From Prostheceraeus crozeri (taxonomy: Eukaryota > Platyhelminthes > Polycladida > Euryleptidae), in NCBI GenBank assembly GCA_907163375.1, contig CAJQUW010001823.1, forward strand, positions 55,987-119,986: a DNA stretch of 64,000 nucleotides, read 5' to 3'. Both the position numbers and the translations under genes were made by a program. How positions within the stretch are numbered: position 1 is the stretch's first letter; every line of letters begins with the position of its first letter. The notes below the pieces were generated by a model that worked only from the letters and a program-made list of their open reading frames with translations, searched no databases and had not been told where the DNA came from. Positions 46,160-57,831 of this stretch are shown piece after piece.

Positions 46160-48279
46160 GCACCTGGACAAGACACTGAAATATCTACATATAGTGTACC
46201 ACAGTTCGCCAACTTTGCAGTATTTGCAGATTCACGAAAATATAAAAAACACTATCTATGGTAATCAGTTGATTTTTCGGAAATTTATGGAATGAAACAT
46301 TTTGAAGCGTTGTATTGCTAAAACCAGTGTGGCAACCAGAAGCATGACATTTAAATGCCATCGCGTAAGTTGAATTGATTCAAGTGTCACTTGATCAATA
46401 TTTAAGCTTATATCATGAATGAATGAATTGGTTGGCCAGCTATACAACTGGTATTTCAACGATATATCAATTGTCACGTCCAAGTGCTAGCACATGTATA
46501 TAGTTGTCCATGCTTAAAACCAAAACCATGGCTTTATCGGGAAATAGAAATCTGCTTACAAATCAACAACCAGGGAAACCTAGTTATCTGCGATGCACTT
46601 AGATATAGCGAATAGTTATAGCCATAGAAGTGGATAATAGTACATAATCATAGAAGTGGATAATAGTACACTAGAATGGAAGTTTGATATCTTACCTATG
46701 TACAATGATGGTACATGGAAAAATCTATGGTTTGTAGATCATATTCGATCTCAAACATCATATCATAGTCAAACTATTTGCCAAATTGGTTGTGGAAGTT
46801 GTTGACAGCAAATCACAGGATTTTCATAAAGAGAATTTTAAGTGAGATGGTGGCATTGTTTTATGTGAAACAGCCTACTATTCAATGGATTAATATACTG
46901 TGTCTATTTGCACCAGTCATTGACAACTATTTTCAAATTTTTCAACACTGGAATACGAATTGAAATTTGGTTCACTGAGTCATAATTGAAAGTAGTCGGT
47001 GTACTTACTGGTTGTAAGAACATTTCAAGAATTCAAAGATAAAAATTCTAATTATTGGATAATTTCTCCTTCTAACGGTCAAGAAACCTAGCACTCTTCT
47101 GGAATAAACACATCGGAAGCTTCTTTAGCGACAGTCATTTATCAGATAAATGAAATATCGCTGGAACTTTTCAATTAATCATAAATGATTTATATGACAT
47201 AGTGTGATGATATTTTGGAGGCTCATGTTCGAAAGCCTGCAAAGGTTTTGAAAATTGTTCAAATATAATGAACAGGGGAATCCTTCAAAGTAAAATGAAT
47301 ACTGCAAGATTTCTTGGCCTCTGATTTCGAGCTGGAGTAGTGTAGGTTCTGTAAATCGACATTACAAGTTGCATATATGTCTGATTATACTCTTGATAGA
47401 TTATAGAAGCGATATTTCAAAATGATGAACGTACAGAGCGTTTGAAAGGATTTTCTTCTTTGTCATCCTGTCGCCACAGTATTTTGTAAATTCACTATTG
47501 CTTTTGTGTACATGATCTTTGGACAAGGGGCAACTATCCAGATCACAAATTGACTTGATAATTGAAAATGCCAACCAGAAAACAAGAAAGCCATTCTGCA
47601 AAATTTGCGTTTTGCCCCAACTTAGTTCCCCCGGCGTGTGCCATAATTTTCATGCAATTTCCATTCTAGGACTTTCTATGGTATTGTTAATTTCTATGTA
47701 CATAATAGGACTTTCTATGGTATTGTTAATTTCTATGGTTATAGCGAATCGCCGATAACTAGGGCTCCCTGCAACAACCTCCATGAAATCGAAAGTTCTA
47801 CTTTGGCTCTGACATTTAGTTATGAATATCCATGATTCAACTAATCAGCTTTCTTTGCATTAACTTGCTTGCCTTTTTACACAATTATACGCATTAACAC
47901 CGGATCATCTGCAAAGCATCATCAATATAACTATCAAAATATTGGTTTTGATATCGAATCTACTGTGTAAGATCACTGATATGATTTGATAACTTTCTTT
48001 ATACAACTACCTTCATACATCGGATGCTACACTGTGTTTTATTCAATCTGCATTGTAACTAAATTTATGCGGTCGTGGCAGTAAACAGGACAATAGAACC
48101 AGTCAGCTTATGTCACGACTCCTCGCCATTGGCTTCTTCTTGTATCGGACATCTTGCAGTCTTTCTTTCGCAACATTGTTAACAATTACATATTAGTGCA
48201 AACCATTACCTCGACAGCGTATGGCCAGTAATACTGTGACTTGATGACAACTAACTTTTTGCTGCCCTCGCCTTTACAG
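46160..48279. other. Gene-free stretch (putative intron) with short tandem duplications
   Basis: CATAGAAGTGGATAATAGTA occurs twice at 46624-46672. AGGACTTTCTATGGTATTGT plus its following TAATTTCTATG occurs twice at 47668-47738. Near 47614 GCCCCAACTTAGTTCCC matches a word inside the hAT at 5818. No gene recognised. Confidence 0.45.
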
Positions 48280-48571
48280 GTTCCTGTGGCAAAAAGAAAA
48301 ACACCACTTTATGCACATGGACTTTGCAATACTACTATAAAACACAATCCTTTAAACCGACGTGCAAACACCATGGATGAGCTCCTCTTTGAGATATATG
48401 ATCGCTGGTATACTAACAAGTACCGTTACAGCAGTGTTGATAGCGATACAATAACTGAGCACTCGACTTCTGAAACAGGTTGGAAGAAGCATGAGAATCC
48501 ATATTCAACGTGTTCGGATGCTGACAATCGAATGTACCGTCGATACAATGAGAATAATCTGAAATCTTATG
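48280..48571 (+). CDS. Internal coding exon of a host gene (possibly TBC1D30-like N-terminus)
   Basis: TTTGCTGCCCTCGCCTTTACAG is a strong acceptor ending at 48279, and GTAAGT at 48572 a strong donor. The 292-bp exon is open from phase 0 and ends in phase 1. It encodes VPVAKRKTPLYAHGLCNTTI, then RANTMDELLFEIYDRWYTNK, then YSSVDSDTITEHSTSETGW. Codon use looks like a real gene, unlike all surrounding frames. The order 'short hydrophobic DELLFEIYDRW helix, then Ser/Asp/Thr-rich SSxDSDTxTExSTSE' recalls the region before the TBC domain of TBC1D30, a Rab GTPase-activating protein. That is memory-based and tentative. The gene continues beyond this donor; no later exon was recognised in the window. 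Confidence 0.6.
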
Positions 48572-49292
48572 GTAAGTTGATAATTGTTCAATTTATTTTG
48601 ATGTTTAATTCAATCAATTAATCAGAATTTCCCTTCATTTTATTATCAAATACATGAAATTGATATTGATTAGTTTAAGTAATAATAGAATGAGTGCATG
48701 CTTTACATTTGAAGGTAGAACATGATTTCTCATCGGAATAACAAAAAATTTCTGGTTATGCTTATAAATAACTTTTTTATTGTCGTATTTGTCATCAAAG
48801 GCGTGAGCAAAGTAACAAATTTCTGAAGTTAAAACGATGTCTGCACTAGGAAATATATAATCACTTTATAAAGATCTAATAAGTAACAAATGCTGCATAA
48901 TCTGTGTGTTCAGGCTACTCATTCAAAAAAACTCGAGCAGAGTCGCTGTGCATTATTTTAAAATCAAGTTATCAAATTCGCGCTTGTGTCTAAAAACGCT
49001 CCATGTTATTTTTTTGACTGATCAACCAAACCAGCAATTAACTTATTCATTTATTAAGTAAATTATTGGTTGTAATAATATATTTAGTACAATTTAATAT
49101 ACAACTCTATTTATACCATATAGGCATGCCTCGTAAAGCTTATGTGGTTTTATTCAGTGTTAAGCCGTTACAAAGTTTTGTCGCATTTTTAGCCTACATC
49201 TACATAAAATGGAAAGATCAAACCTAAATTTGGACGATCAAAACTTGTGGATAATGAGTTATGACTTTCCTAGACATATTAGGCTACTGTGA
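48572..49292. other. Downstream intron, no feature
   Basis: AT-rich, short frames only. It belongs to the putative host gene if that gene continues to the right. Confidence 0.4.
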
Positions 49293-49984
49293 ATGAGTGC
49301 CAGAATTGGTAACCGGCCTGTATTTCAGGACGGGACAGCCGAGGACAAAGCGGGATCGTTTCTTACCAAGCGAATAACCATCCGAGCTGTTCGAAAATTT
49401 GTTTCTCCTTCCCGATCGGATCCAACTTTTCCAGGAAGGGAGAAAAATATTAGTTTTCCAGTTTTCCACCTTTGGTTGGTGGTCTTTGGGACAACTATGT
49501 ACTTTTCGGCAAACCGGCCGTCCGGACTGTCCTTCTGACAAAAGAGAAACCTAGCCCTTCAAAAACACTTTCGCAAACTTCGACTCAGTCATCATGACAT
49601 CAGATGAATTCAAAACTGAACAGAAACTTTGCTTACAGCTTATCTGGGTCAACCAACACTTAATTTGGATGTGTATAGCAGACGTCTAGACACTATAGAT
49701 ATTGAAAGCGTGAAAATGACCTCGTTAGCGCCAAAGATGTAAACAACTTTTGAAGAATAGACAGAAAAAGCAAATGATGCGATGAATTTGAGACATCATA
49801 ACTTCTTTAAAAGAAAACCAATTTTGACGAACAATACATTAAAAGAATGCTCAGAGAAAGCACTTCCACCTCGTGTTTGATTCAATGTCATGCTCACATG
49901 TTTTCACATTGATAATTTGAAATTTCTAAAAGTGGCGATTTTCACATTTTGACCTCTGTCCACCTTAGACAATGACGGATACAG

Positions 49985-50135
49985 ATGTATAGTGGCTCAT
50001 TGAAAAGCTGAGAACATAAGCTCTCGAATGGTGTATGACTTGTCACTGTAAAAGGAAATTGAAAGGCAAGAGAATCGATTGAAGTTTGGCATATTTTAGG
50101 TGGTCCGTTTTTTATGATCAACTCTGTAGTTTTAC
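49985..50135 (-). repeat. Single arm of the 40.05-40.70 kb foldback family
   Basis: GGCAAGAGAATCGATTGAAG ... GGTGGTCCGTTTTTTATGA corresponds to the right arm at 40532-40702. The preceding CTCATTGAAAAGCTGAGAAC also matches. Confidence 0.65.
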
Positions 50136-50455
50136 TATGCATGTTAAATTAATGAAACTGATGTTTTGTCAAATAGGGAAAAAAAGGAATCAAATAGGAA
50201 AATTGTGATGTGTAATCAATATCGGTAGGGCTGATGCCAAACACAACAACCATTTCGTACATATTAGAAGGAAATATGTATGTGCACTATATCATCATTT
50301 TGCAGCATTCTTCAGTACATTTTGTACTAACAAGGCTTTGGTATTGATGAAAAATTACAGAAGGATAACTATAATCACAAATTAATGTACTGTATATTAG
50401 AGCCAGGTAGTACATGTACCTATATCGTACTTCTTTGTTTAAATACATTTTAGTC

Positions 50456-50740
50456 CAGTGGTGTGCAACCAGATTGTGATAGCGGGCCACAAGTAGTGGC
50501 CCTCTCGCGGTCCACCAATTTTGAATGACAATAGTATGTTTAAAACTGCTGTATTCTGTGCTTTTACATTGAAGTCTGTACTACTCACTATGGTCGAATT
50601 GGTTTATCTCCTAGTGAAGCAGAAAAGTAGTGAACTGAATCAAATAAATATCCGAGGGTCACTTTAGATATTAGAAATTGTGACTAGTCACAAACCATGT
50701 GCTTGCGGGCCAGCGGGCCTCATGCTGCCCATCACAGTTT
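50456..50740 (+). mobile_element. Charlie-like hAT remnant
   Basis: It starts CAGTGGTGTGCAACCAGATT, the usual CAGTGGTNNNCAACC hAT tip, followed by GCGGGCCAC and GCGGTCCACC. A GCGGGCCAGCGGGCC block near 50707 may be the other, degraded end. No coding sequence. Confidence 0.5.
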
Positions 50741-51357
50741 TAGACGAAGATAAATGTTGTAGAATGTTATTATCACCTAAGCTTGGAAAAAATGCATATT
50801 AACATTCTCTCGCTTTCTTTTTGTTTAAGAGATGGATTAATCGTAGTAAAACCGTGTCTGAGACTAATAATGCAAAAAAAATTCAGTAAATATGTAGTAA
50901 TCGGGTAATTGAGAGTGATTTGCAATTAGCATCATGGTAAATTTGTCTAGCCATACCGCAATTCTCACATTAATTTGGACGAGATCCAATAATCAGGTCT
51001 AGTTTTGTACTCTATTCCTATCAGTGAAATGCATTCGTACAAAGAGTCCCTCATAAACATCATTACAGCCCTCTCAACTGAGAAGGCGTTAATATGTTTC
51101 TAGGCCTATAGGTAAATGAAAATACTATTCTATGCAGAGGATTTGTTTTTAGGCCTATGCTAGGCCTAAATAATTTTGATTGGATCTTGTAGGCCTATCT
51201 TGATTTATAATTTTGAAGAAAAGTTAAATTCTAGCCTCATCAGCATTTTTAGTGATTTGCTTTTGGTATGAAACCGGTCTGCTTCCGGCGTCCTTCCTGG
51301 AGGTTGCCGGCCGCCGGACCGGACCGCTCCGAAAATCTCGATCGGTTTCCATCTCTG

Positions 51358-53689
51358 GTGAGTGCTTCGACCATAAGCCTGATATGATGGATAACGGAAA
51401 ATGACCTCATCTCGAACACAAAGACATCCTAATTTAGGAATCGACGATTTTAAATTTTGCATCTCGTTCGATTAATTTTAGTTTGCTTGTATTCGATTCG
51501 ATTGTTGTTGAGTACATGAATTAGCAAAAATTAGTAATCAGCATAATCGTACAGATCAATTAAGTACATTAAGAATTTGTATATGTTCTTAGTCAAGACT
51601 TTACTCGTTTATGTCTTAGTTTCATCACAATGCAGTTTCAGTCGAGTGCATTACAGACAGATATTTGTTACAGAGCGACGTTACATATCCTTCATGCGAT
51701 TCTTTCATCTTATCCGTAAAGTATCAGCAACCTAATCTCAATCTAAATATTTGACACCAACCAGCGCCATTGAATACTTCATGTAACCTTGCTGTATTGC
51801 GTAAATGTATTGATCTTAATGTGATCATGCTCATGAATCCGTGAATAGAGATCCAGTCATTTTCCATTCAGCTAACGACAGAGATCTAACAACGACCCGT
51901 ATCCACTTCTCAATCATAACAATTTTAGAGTTCTCAATTCAAGAGAAGTTCGTGAATTGCCTGCCTGCATATGTTTTCATTGAGAAATCTGTTGCATTCA
52001 AAAGGCAGTGAGTGATTCTGCATTTCTATCTCAGTATGCAAATGTTGCAGAAAGGCAACACATCCTTGAACGGCATTATGGTGATGTAAAAGTCTGCAAA
52101 TCGTTTTTCTGAACGTTTCATTCAAGCCAGCGCAATATAAAAATGCTCCTCTTTTGATCTGCCAGCATTGCATTCTCATCGTTGAATGAAGGTAAAACAA
52201 CAATCCGCAGAACGAAGAACTACGGCATACAGTAGATTGAAAAATAATTTCATACAATAGTTTTCTTCTTTTACTTCATTCAATGATGACTACAAAAATC
52301 TCTGCGCAGCTTTTGACATTAAAACTGAAAAAGTAGATGACTAAATAATTTGCATTTAAAAATACATGATTTAAATGTGTTTGATGAATGTATGAAGCAA
52401 ATAATTTCCTTAACAAAGATATTCATTTAAAAATCAGGTCAAAAAGCAAAGTATGAGTCAGACAGCCTTACATTTTCATCTATCACAATTGTACCATGAA
52501 AAGAGAACTCTCAATCAAGACATAATATAGCATACTTTTCAGACATTCTTATTAAAATGCGTTTAAAATATACCGGTATATGCAATGAACATATTACTTA
52601 CTTGCTTCTAACTTCCGCGTTTTTCATCCTTGTCCACGTTGAACGGGGTTAGACTAACGTCGCTACTCCCCCATACTGGAGGCTTGGACGGTGCTGACAT
52701 AGTCCGACTTTTATCTGGAGCGTTGTATCCAAGATATTGAATATATACAGTTCTCTAGATTATTGCTTCTAGAGATCTTGAATATATTAATCGACAAAAA
52801 TCGGATTTCGACCAGAATACATTGATAACTAAATAGTAATCAATAATTTGGTTTAAAAATTGTATGAAATAACTGTGCAAGTAAAATTCAAAAGCTAAGC
52901 TAGTAATCCGAAGCTTTAGTGTGACCATTAGGTGGTCTTATCAAAATATAAAATTATCAGATTTTCGCATAATGAGACATTGTCAAGTGATGGTCGAAGT
53001 CTTTAATTAATAGATTAAGCCTATAGATTTCAAAATCACATTATCTTCTAATCGGAAGCGCTAACTTGGTTTTCTTTTTCTATGGGATCAATGTCTTGTT
53101 TTTAACTATGCTGATACATTCTTGATATTGCTTAGTATCACATATATGTACAGTTGTACACTGTACAGTACATGTAAAATACACATGGGTCGAGTTCATA
53201 TGACTTGTTATGACTGTGCATCATGAAAGTGAATTGATTGAGCTTAGATTTTTCTCAAATGCATTTCAACTATAGACCCAGTTGACACAAAAGGTTTTTT
53301 AATTCGTCATTTGAAAAACGTCTTGAAGTGTGTGCACAATCTGCACAACGTCGTGCAGTGTATGATATGTATGCACATATGTATAATGTTTAATTTAATA
53401 CATATTTGAATCGATATCAGAAAATTGAGGGATGACTATAATAATATTGTGTCGAACGACTTCGATTTAAAGTTAATTATTAAAGTTAATGAAAGTGTTG
53501 AGGTGAAATCAAAGCAAAAATAGGAAAAAAACATTACCAAACAAGCTCAATAGTGAATTAAGAGGGTTCCAAAAATTATGGCTCTGGACCTACTGCCTCT
53601 CACTTAACCAGAAAAAGCACAGTTTCGTCTTATTTTACCAAAACCTTCAATCTGCTTCACATTAGATTTGCACTGAATATCTACACCAT
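51358..53689. other. Mostly gene-free stretch
   Basis: AT-rich; no transposon ends found. The one stretch of unusual composition is 52612-52740, listed separately. Confidence 0.4.
52609..52740 (-). other. Possible minus-strand exon or small ORF
   Basis: On the minus strand ATG near 52700 opens MSAPSKPPVWGSSDVSLTPF and continues NVDKDEKRGS to a TAG. In-frame code extends upstream of the ATG to about 52730 (YNAPDKSRT). It is GC-richer than its surroundings and reads like protein. GTAAGTAA follows just after the stop, so it could be a last or misread exon. No clear acceptor and no family recognised. Confidence 0.25.
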
Positions 53690-54039
53690 TTCAAGATTTA
53701 TTTCAGGAACTTCACCATGTATTCGAGAAATCATAATTTATATTTCATATGTGTATGACGTATTTCAAACAACGATAAGTATATTTCAGATTTGTAAATT
53801 GTATTCTAGAAAGTATGACTTGAAGTAGAAATATGTGAAAGTCATTTCAAACTTTGTTTCTTATCTTTCAGCAATGTAAAATGTCTTTTATTTCAATGTT
53901 AATTTAACATTAGAAATATGATATAAATTTCGGGAAATAATTGTGCATTTCAAATAGGCTAAATGAATCTCAGGAAGTGTCACATCATCCTCAGGAGGTG
54001 ACAGCATTATTTTAGAAATGTGACTTGTACATCAGATAG
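53690..54039 (+). repeat. Degenerate satellite, left part (ATTTCAGAA-type units)
   Basis: Diverged units of about 20-28 bp built around GTATTTCAGA/ATTTCAAA and AAATATG words. The same array resumes in the same orientation at 57237, so it was one array before the hAT-like element entered. Confidence 0.7.
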
Positions 54040-54050
54040 CAGAGTTGGAA

Positions 54051-54187
54051 GTGGGTCGTGGGTCATGGGTCAGGTGGGTTACAAAATCGCGTGGGTCAGG
54101 TGGGTCGTGGGTCACATTTAGCGTGGGTCAAGTGGGTCGTGGGTCAGACTCCGTTGACCCACTTCCAACCAGTTTGACCCATGATAG
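54051..54187 (+). repeat. GTGGGTC-type array, left
   Basis: About ten GTGGGTC/GTGGGTT words with 2-12 bp spacing, closed by GTTGACCCACTTCCAAC. Strong G bias on the plus strand in AT-rich DNA. Confidence 0.85.
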
Positions 54188-54717
54188 ATTTGACAATCTC
54201 AAATACAGTAAACTTCATTTTTTGTATTCTTGTCATTCATGAAAAATGATTAAGTCAGTGTCACTGAAAGGGGTGATGGATGCTCACAGTCAAAATATGC
54301 AACATTATTGACTTTCACACGCCTCATAAAGTTTCGAAAGGGGCGGAATTCACACAAATTAAAGGCTCAAAAACAATTGCTACTGTCTACTGAGAGATGT
54401 TGGTTGGTAAAGAGAAGTTGTTTGAGTACTATTGTGTATGTTCGATTCTCTGTTGCTATCTCTGACGATACCCAATGATGTGTGACCTTGAATTCAGAGA
54501 TACAGCTGCTGAAGAAGTCTGATGTTCAGAGGCTTTATTCTTCTTGAAAATTTTCTTGCAATGACAGCTGACCTTCGTTTTGTTTGTTTCGTTTGATTTT
54601 GTTGGTCTTTCGTAGAAGATATCCTCTGGTAGAGATTAGAATGGTAAATCTCTGGTAAAGGTTGATCAGAGCCTAAATATTTTTGAAATATGTAATTGAT
54701 CAAAATATCTCATTATA

Positions 54718-56118
54718 CAGAGTGTCTCAGAACTATGAAGGCAGCATAAAGGATCTATGCAGGTAGTTTAAAAACCATCAATGACTGCAAAGTACGGTGC
54801 CATTGTTTGATTTCTGTGTGTAGTACATCATGTCAAACGCTATTGCTGATCTTCTCATACTTGAAAACTGTTTGAATCTGAATTTTATGAACGTTCATTG
54901 TCGTCTGAATCCTTCATATTCCGATAAACATTAGTCATATCAAGTGAATTCGGCTAGCATTTGAAGAAAGAAATTAAGATTTAAAGTGGTATGTTAAATA
55001 CGAGAATATCTGTGAAGTCCAGAGACAATGGAAAGGCACTTAGGACTCTGAATATCCATGTCGAGACACAATCTCCCGAATGCGTGACAAGTTGGAGAAC
55101 GCAGGAACAATTGGAAGCCTCCCAAAGGTCGTTCAAGAACTGCGCGGTCAAATGACATTGTCAATTTAGTTTTCTCTGCATTCGGTGATGACTCAAGAAA
55201 ATCAATCAAACAAGCTGCTTTAGACTTGAATCTCAACAAGAGCAGCAGACAGATTCAGCGAATCCTTCATGAAAGCAACATCAGACCTTACCACCCAACA
55301 CTTAAGCATGAATGAAATGAAGATGACTTTGATAGGCGGGTCGACTTTTGTGAATGGTTTTGAGTGAAACAGTAACCGATCCAGACTTTCGAAACATGAT
55401 CGTATGGTCTGATGAGGCCACGTTTAAATTGAATGGTCGACTCAATCACCACAACAGTATCGAATGGGCTGAAGAGAATCCTCATCAAATTTTACAGCAT
55501 GATGGTAAGCTCCTTGGTGTTACCGTATGGGCATCTTCCTTCGCGCGACTTGATAGGTCCATTCTTCTTCAACGGGACGGTGGATGGTGAGAAGTATCTG
55601 GAGCTTCTACGTCCCCATGTTATATCGGAAATTAGGAGATTGTATCCTAATGACGAGGAGCTGCCATACTTTCAACAGGCTGGAGCTCCAGCTCTTTATG
55701 ACTCCATTGTTAGAAGCTATCTCAATTCCTGAGTTGGCAGTGCCATCACTTTATGGATTGAACGTCGTGGTGACATTGGGTATCCTCCAAGTCCTGACCT
55801 AACTCCATTAGACTTCTTTTTTGGGGTTATTTAAAAAACAAAGTCTACAAGAATCCACGTCCTCTCAATGTGCAAGAAATGAGAGATAAAATCACATTAA
55901 GTGCAAGAAACGTTCTGGTGGATCTCATCTCAAAAGTCTGTCGCTCTGTGACCTCTCACTGTCATGAATTAATTTCGCTGTCGATGGACAGCACTTTGAA
56001 CATGTACGTTCAGAAGCATGTACAAAATTTTCCGTACTGTTAGTTTGAAATAAATATCTGCATTATTTGACTCAGAAGTTAATAGTATTAACTGCCTACA
56101 TAGTTCTGAGACACCCTG
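54718..56118 (+). mobile_element. Mariner/Tc1-superfamily element with both ends
   Basis: The element is 1401 bp, flanked by TA at 54716-54717 and 56119-56120. The tips read CAGAGTGTCTCAGAACTATG and CAGGGTGTCTCAGAACTATG inwards, matching over about 27 bp. It contains one rightward transposase pseudogene. Confidence 0.9.
54974..56043 (+). pseudogene. Mariner-like transposase (DDxD-type), frameshifted
   Basis: The N-terminal helix-turn-helix region is decayed (54974-55320). The catalytic block starts MIVWSDEATFKLNGRLNHHN (first Asp, near 55410) with NPHQILQHDGKLLGVTVWAS. GPFFFNGTVDGEKYLELLRP leads to LPYFQQAGAPALYDSIVRSY, where family members have QQDGAP; the second catalytic Asp reads Ala. 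After a further shift, PPSPDLTPLDFFFWGYLKNK has Asp as the third residue. The frame ends YVQKHVQNFPYC at TAG 56041. At least three frameshifts. The pattern fits the 'WSDEATFHLNG ... LTPLDFFLWGY' group found in many invertebrates. Confidence 0.82.
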
Positions 56119-57090
56119 TATTAAATCAAAATATTATCAACATACATGCTTCATATCTAAAGCATTTAGCCGCTCAACATATTTTCGCATCATACATGTT
56201 CCATGCATCTCATTGCTCATTAGATGCATGATAATCTGAAATAAGATAATTCATACGACGGTCATTGATACAGACTTATCCCTTTCACACAGACATATTA
56301 CGGCTGGAGCTCTGTGAGGAGATATTTTTTGACACTTCGAATCGATGAAAAGTTTCTTTTTGATATTTGATCTGGTTTCAATAAAAATAGGAATATTTAC
56401 ATGATGTCACTAGTGATTGCTATCACAACGTACTCGTACATGTAACGGCACTCAAATATATCAGTTCATCTATATGTACATTGTAAGTAAATTTATGAAT
56501 TTTAACCTTCTCCTCGTGCAATTTTCTATTCACGCGTTACGCATGCTTACTCCATTTGCTTTTCAATGAATCTCATTCTTACATCAAGTATACAACTTTC
56601 TACTAAAATCTGACATTAGCGGAAGTAAATGAAATTTGATTCGATTGCCATGAGAAGCAACAAAATATTAGGTAGACGATTTTTCTGGCATGAATAAATG
56701 ATTTAGGCCTACTGCAATCTTATTTTTTGACTTCATTTGATTAAGACATGTAAAATTTGAAATTTGGTCTGTAGGGCCCTCGACAACCTAACAAATCATC
56801 TCTCTACGAGTTAGGTAGTACTAAAAACGGATAGTCAAGAATTATAGCAAGAAACGGAACCTTAGGCATTTGAGGTGCATGAACTTGCTTATAAGATAAT
56901 TTTGATGAGGTTACATGTCTGTTTATTATGTGACAGGTGATCTGATACACTTGAATTTTCAGAACATATCTTAACAACAATTTTGATACTACGAGGCCTC
57001 TACCTAGATAGACCTAGAATCTTGAATGAAAATGAAACTAAAGATGATATCAGAAAAGGAAATTGCACTGACATCATTCACCCTTGCAGC

Positions 57091-57236
57091 ATGTGGGTCA
57101 GGTGGGTCAAGTGGGTCAAAGATGTGGTGGGTCAGGTGGGTCGTGTGTCAGGGTCTCCCGTGGGTCATGTTTTCGTGAAAAGTCGGTGGGTTAGGTGGGT
57201 CGTGGGTCAAGTTTGGTTGACCCACTTCCAACTCTG
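57091..57236 (+). repeat. GTGGGTC-type array, right
   Basis: About ten GTGGGTC-type words, again G-rich on the plus strand, ending with GTTGACCCACTTCCAACTCT. The arrays are in direct, not inverted, orientation although the outer tips are inverted. Confidence 0.85.
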
Positions 57237-57740
57237 TCAGACAGTGTAATTTGTATTTCAAAATCCTAGAATGTATTTCAGAATGTATAAAATATATTAA
57301 GGAAAGAGTTATTTAAGTTTCAATCATGCAAAAAGAATTTCAGAAAGCACTTTCTGCATTTCAGAATTGTGAAATGAGCTTCAAAAAGTGATGATTATAT
57401 TTCAAAAAATGCAATATGTATCTCAGGAGCACTAAATGTAATTGAGAAACGTAAATTAAATTTCATATGTATCAGATGCATTTCAAAGACGGATTTCAAA
57501 AATGGATTTCATAATGTAAAAAATGATATTGCATACATTGGATATTAATTTCAGACTATGCATTATTCATTTCAGATTTGCAATATGTAAGTCAGGAAGT
57601 ATTGCTTACATTTCAGAAGCAGGATATGTTTTTCCTTATGCATAATTTGCATTTCAGCCTCACAAAATATATTTCAGAAAGCTTGACATGTATTTAAGAA
57701 AGAGCAAAATGTGTAGAATGATTTCAAGAGCCGGTAGAAT
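57237..57740 (+). repeat. Degenerate satellite, right part
   Basis: Some twenty diverged units of about 20-28 bp, e.g. TGTATTTCAGAATGTATAAA and GCATTTCAGAATTGTGAAAT. Continues the array left at 54039. Confidence 0.75.
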
Positions 57741-57831
57741 ATAATTCAGACATCGTAAATTGACAATTCACTTTAACTTCTGTTCTATCCTATTTTTGAT
57801 GTTAAAATAAACTTGTAATTTCCATCCTAGC

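Larger units (their letters stand above)
49301..51357. mobile_element. Non-autonomous hAT element with both ends
   Basis: Left tip CAGAATTGGTAACCGGCCTG at 49301; right tip, read inversely from 51357, CAGAGATGGAAACCGATCGA. Flanking octamers are ATGAGTGC (49293-49300) and GTGAGTGC (51358-51365), one difference. Both ends are GC-rich for about 100-240 bp (CCGGCC, CCGGTCCGG words). It is 2057 bp and contains no recognisable transposase. Inside lie a single foldback arm (49985-50135) and a Charlie-like hAT remnant (50456 on), so it is itself a composite. Confidence 0.75.
54040..57236. mobile_element. hAT-like non-autonomous element with G-rich GTGGGTC arrays
   Basis: Both tips read CAGAGTTGGAAGTGGGTC inwards. 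Flanking octamers are TCAGATAG (54032-54039) and TCAGACAG (57237-57244), one difference. Each end has a 130-150 bp array of GTGGGTC, AGGTGGGTC and GTGGGTTA words. At the left the array is followed by a second inverse GACCCACTTCCAAC. No transposase of its own was recognised. A mariner-like element (54718-56118) sits inside; without it the element is about 1.8 kb. Confidence 0.8.

Noticed and set aside
45789-46160. ORF of 123 codons
   Set aside because: Diverged repeats surround it, no domain, and composition resembles non-coding DNA.
49284-49541. Overlapping ORFs on both strands
   Set aside because: GC-rich end of the hAT element at 49301; open on both strands because of composition.
54045-54242. 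Repetitive GRGSWVRW-type ORF
   Set aside because: Translation of the GTGGGTC array; not a protein gene.
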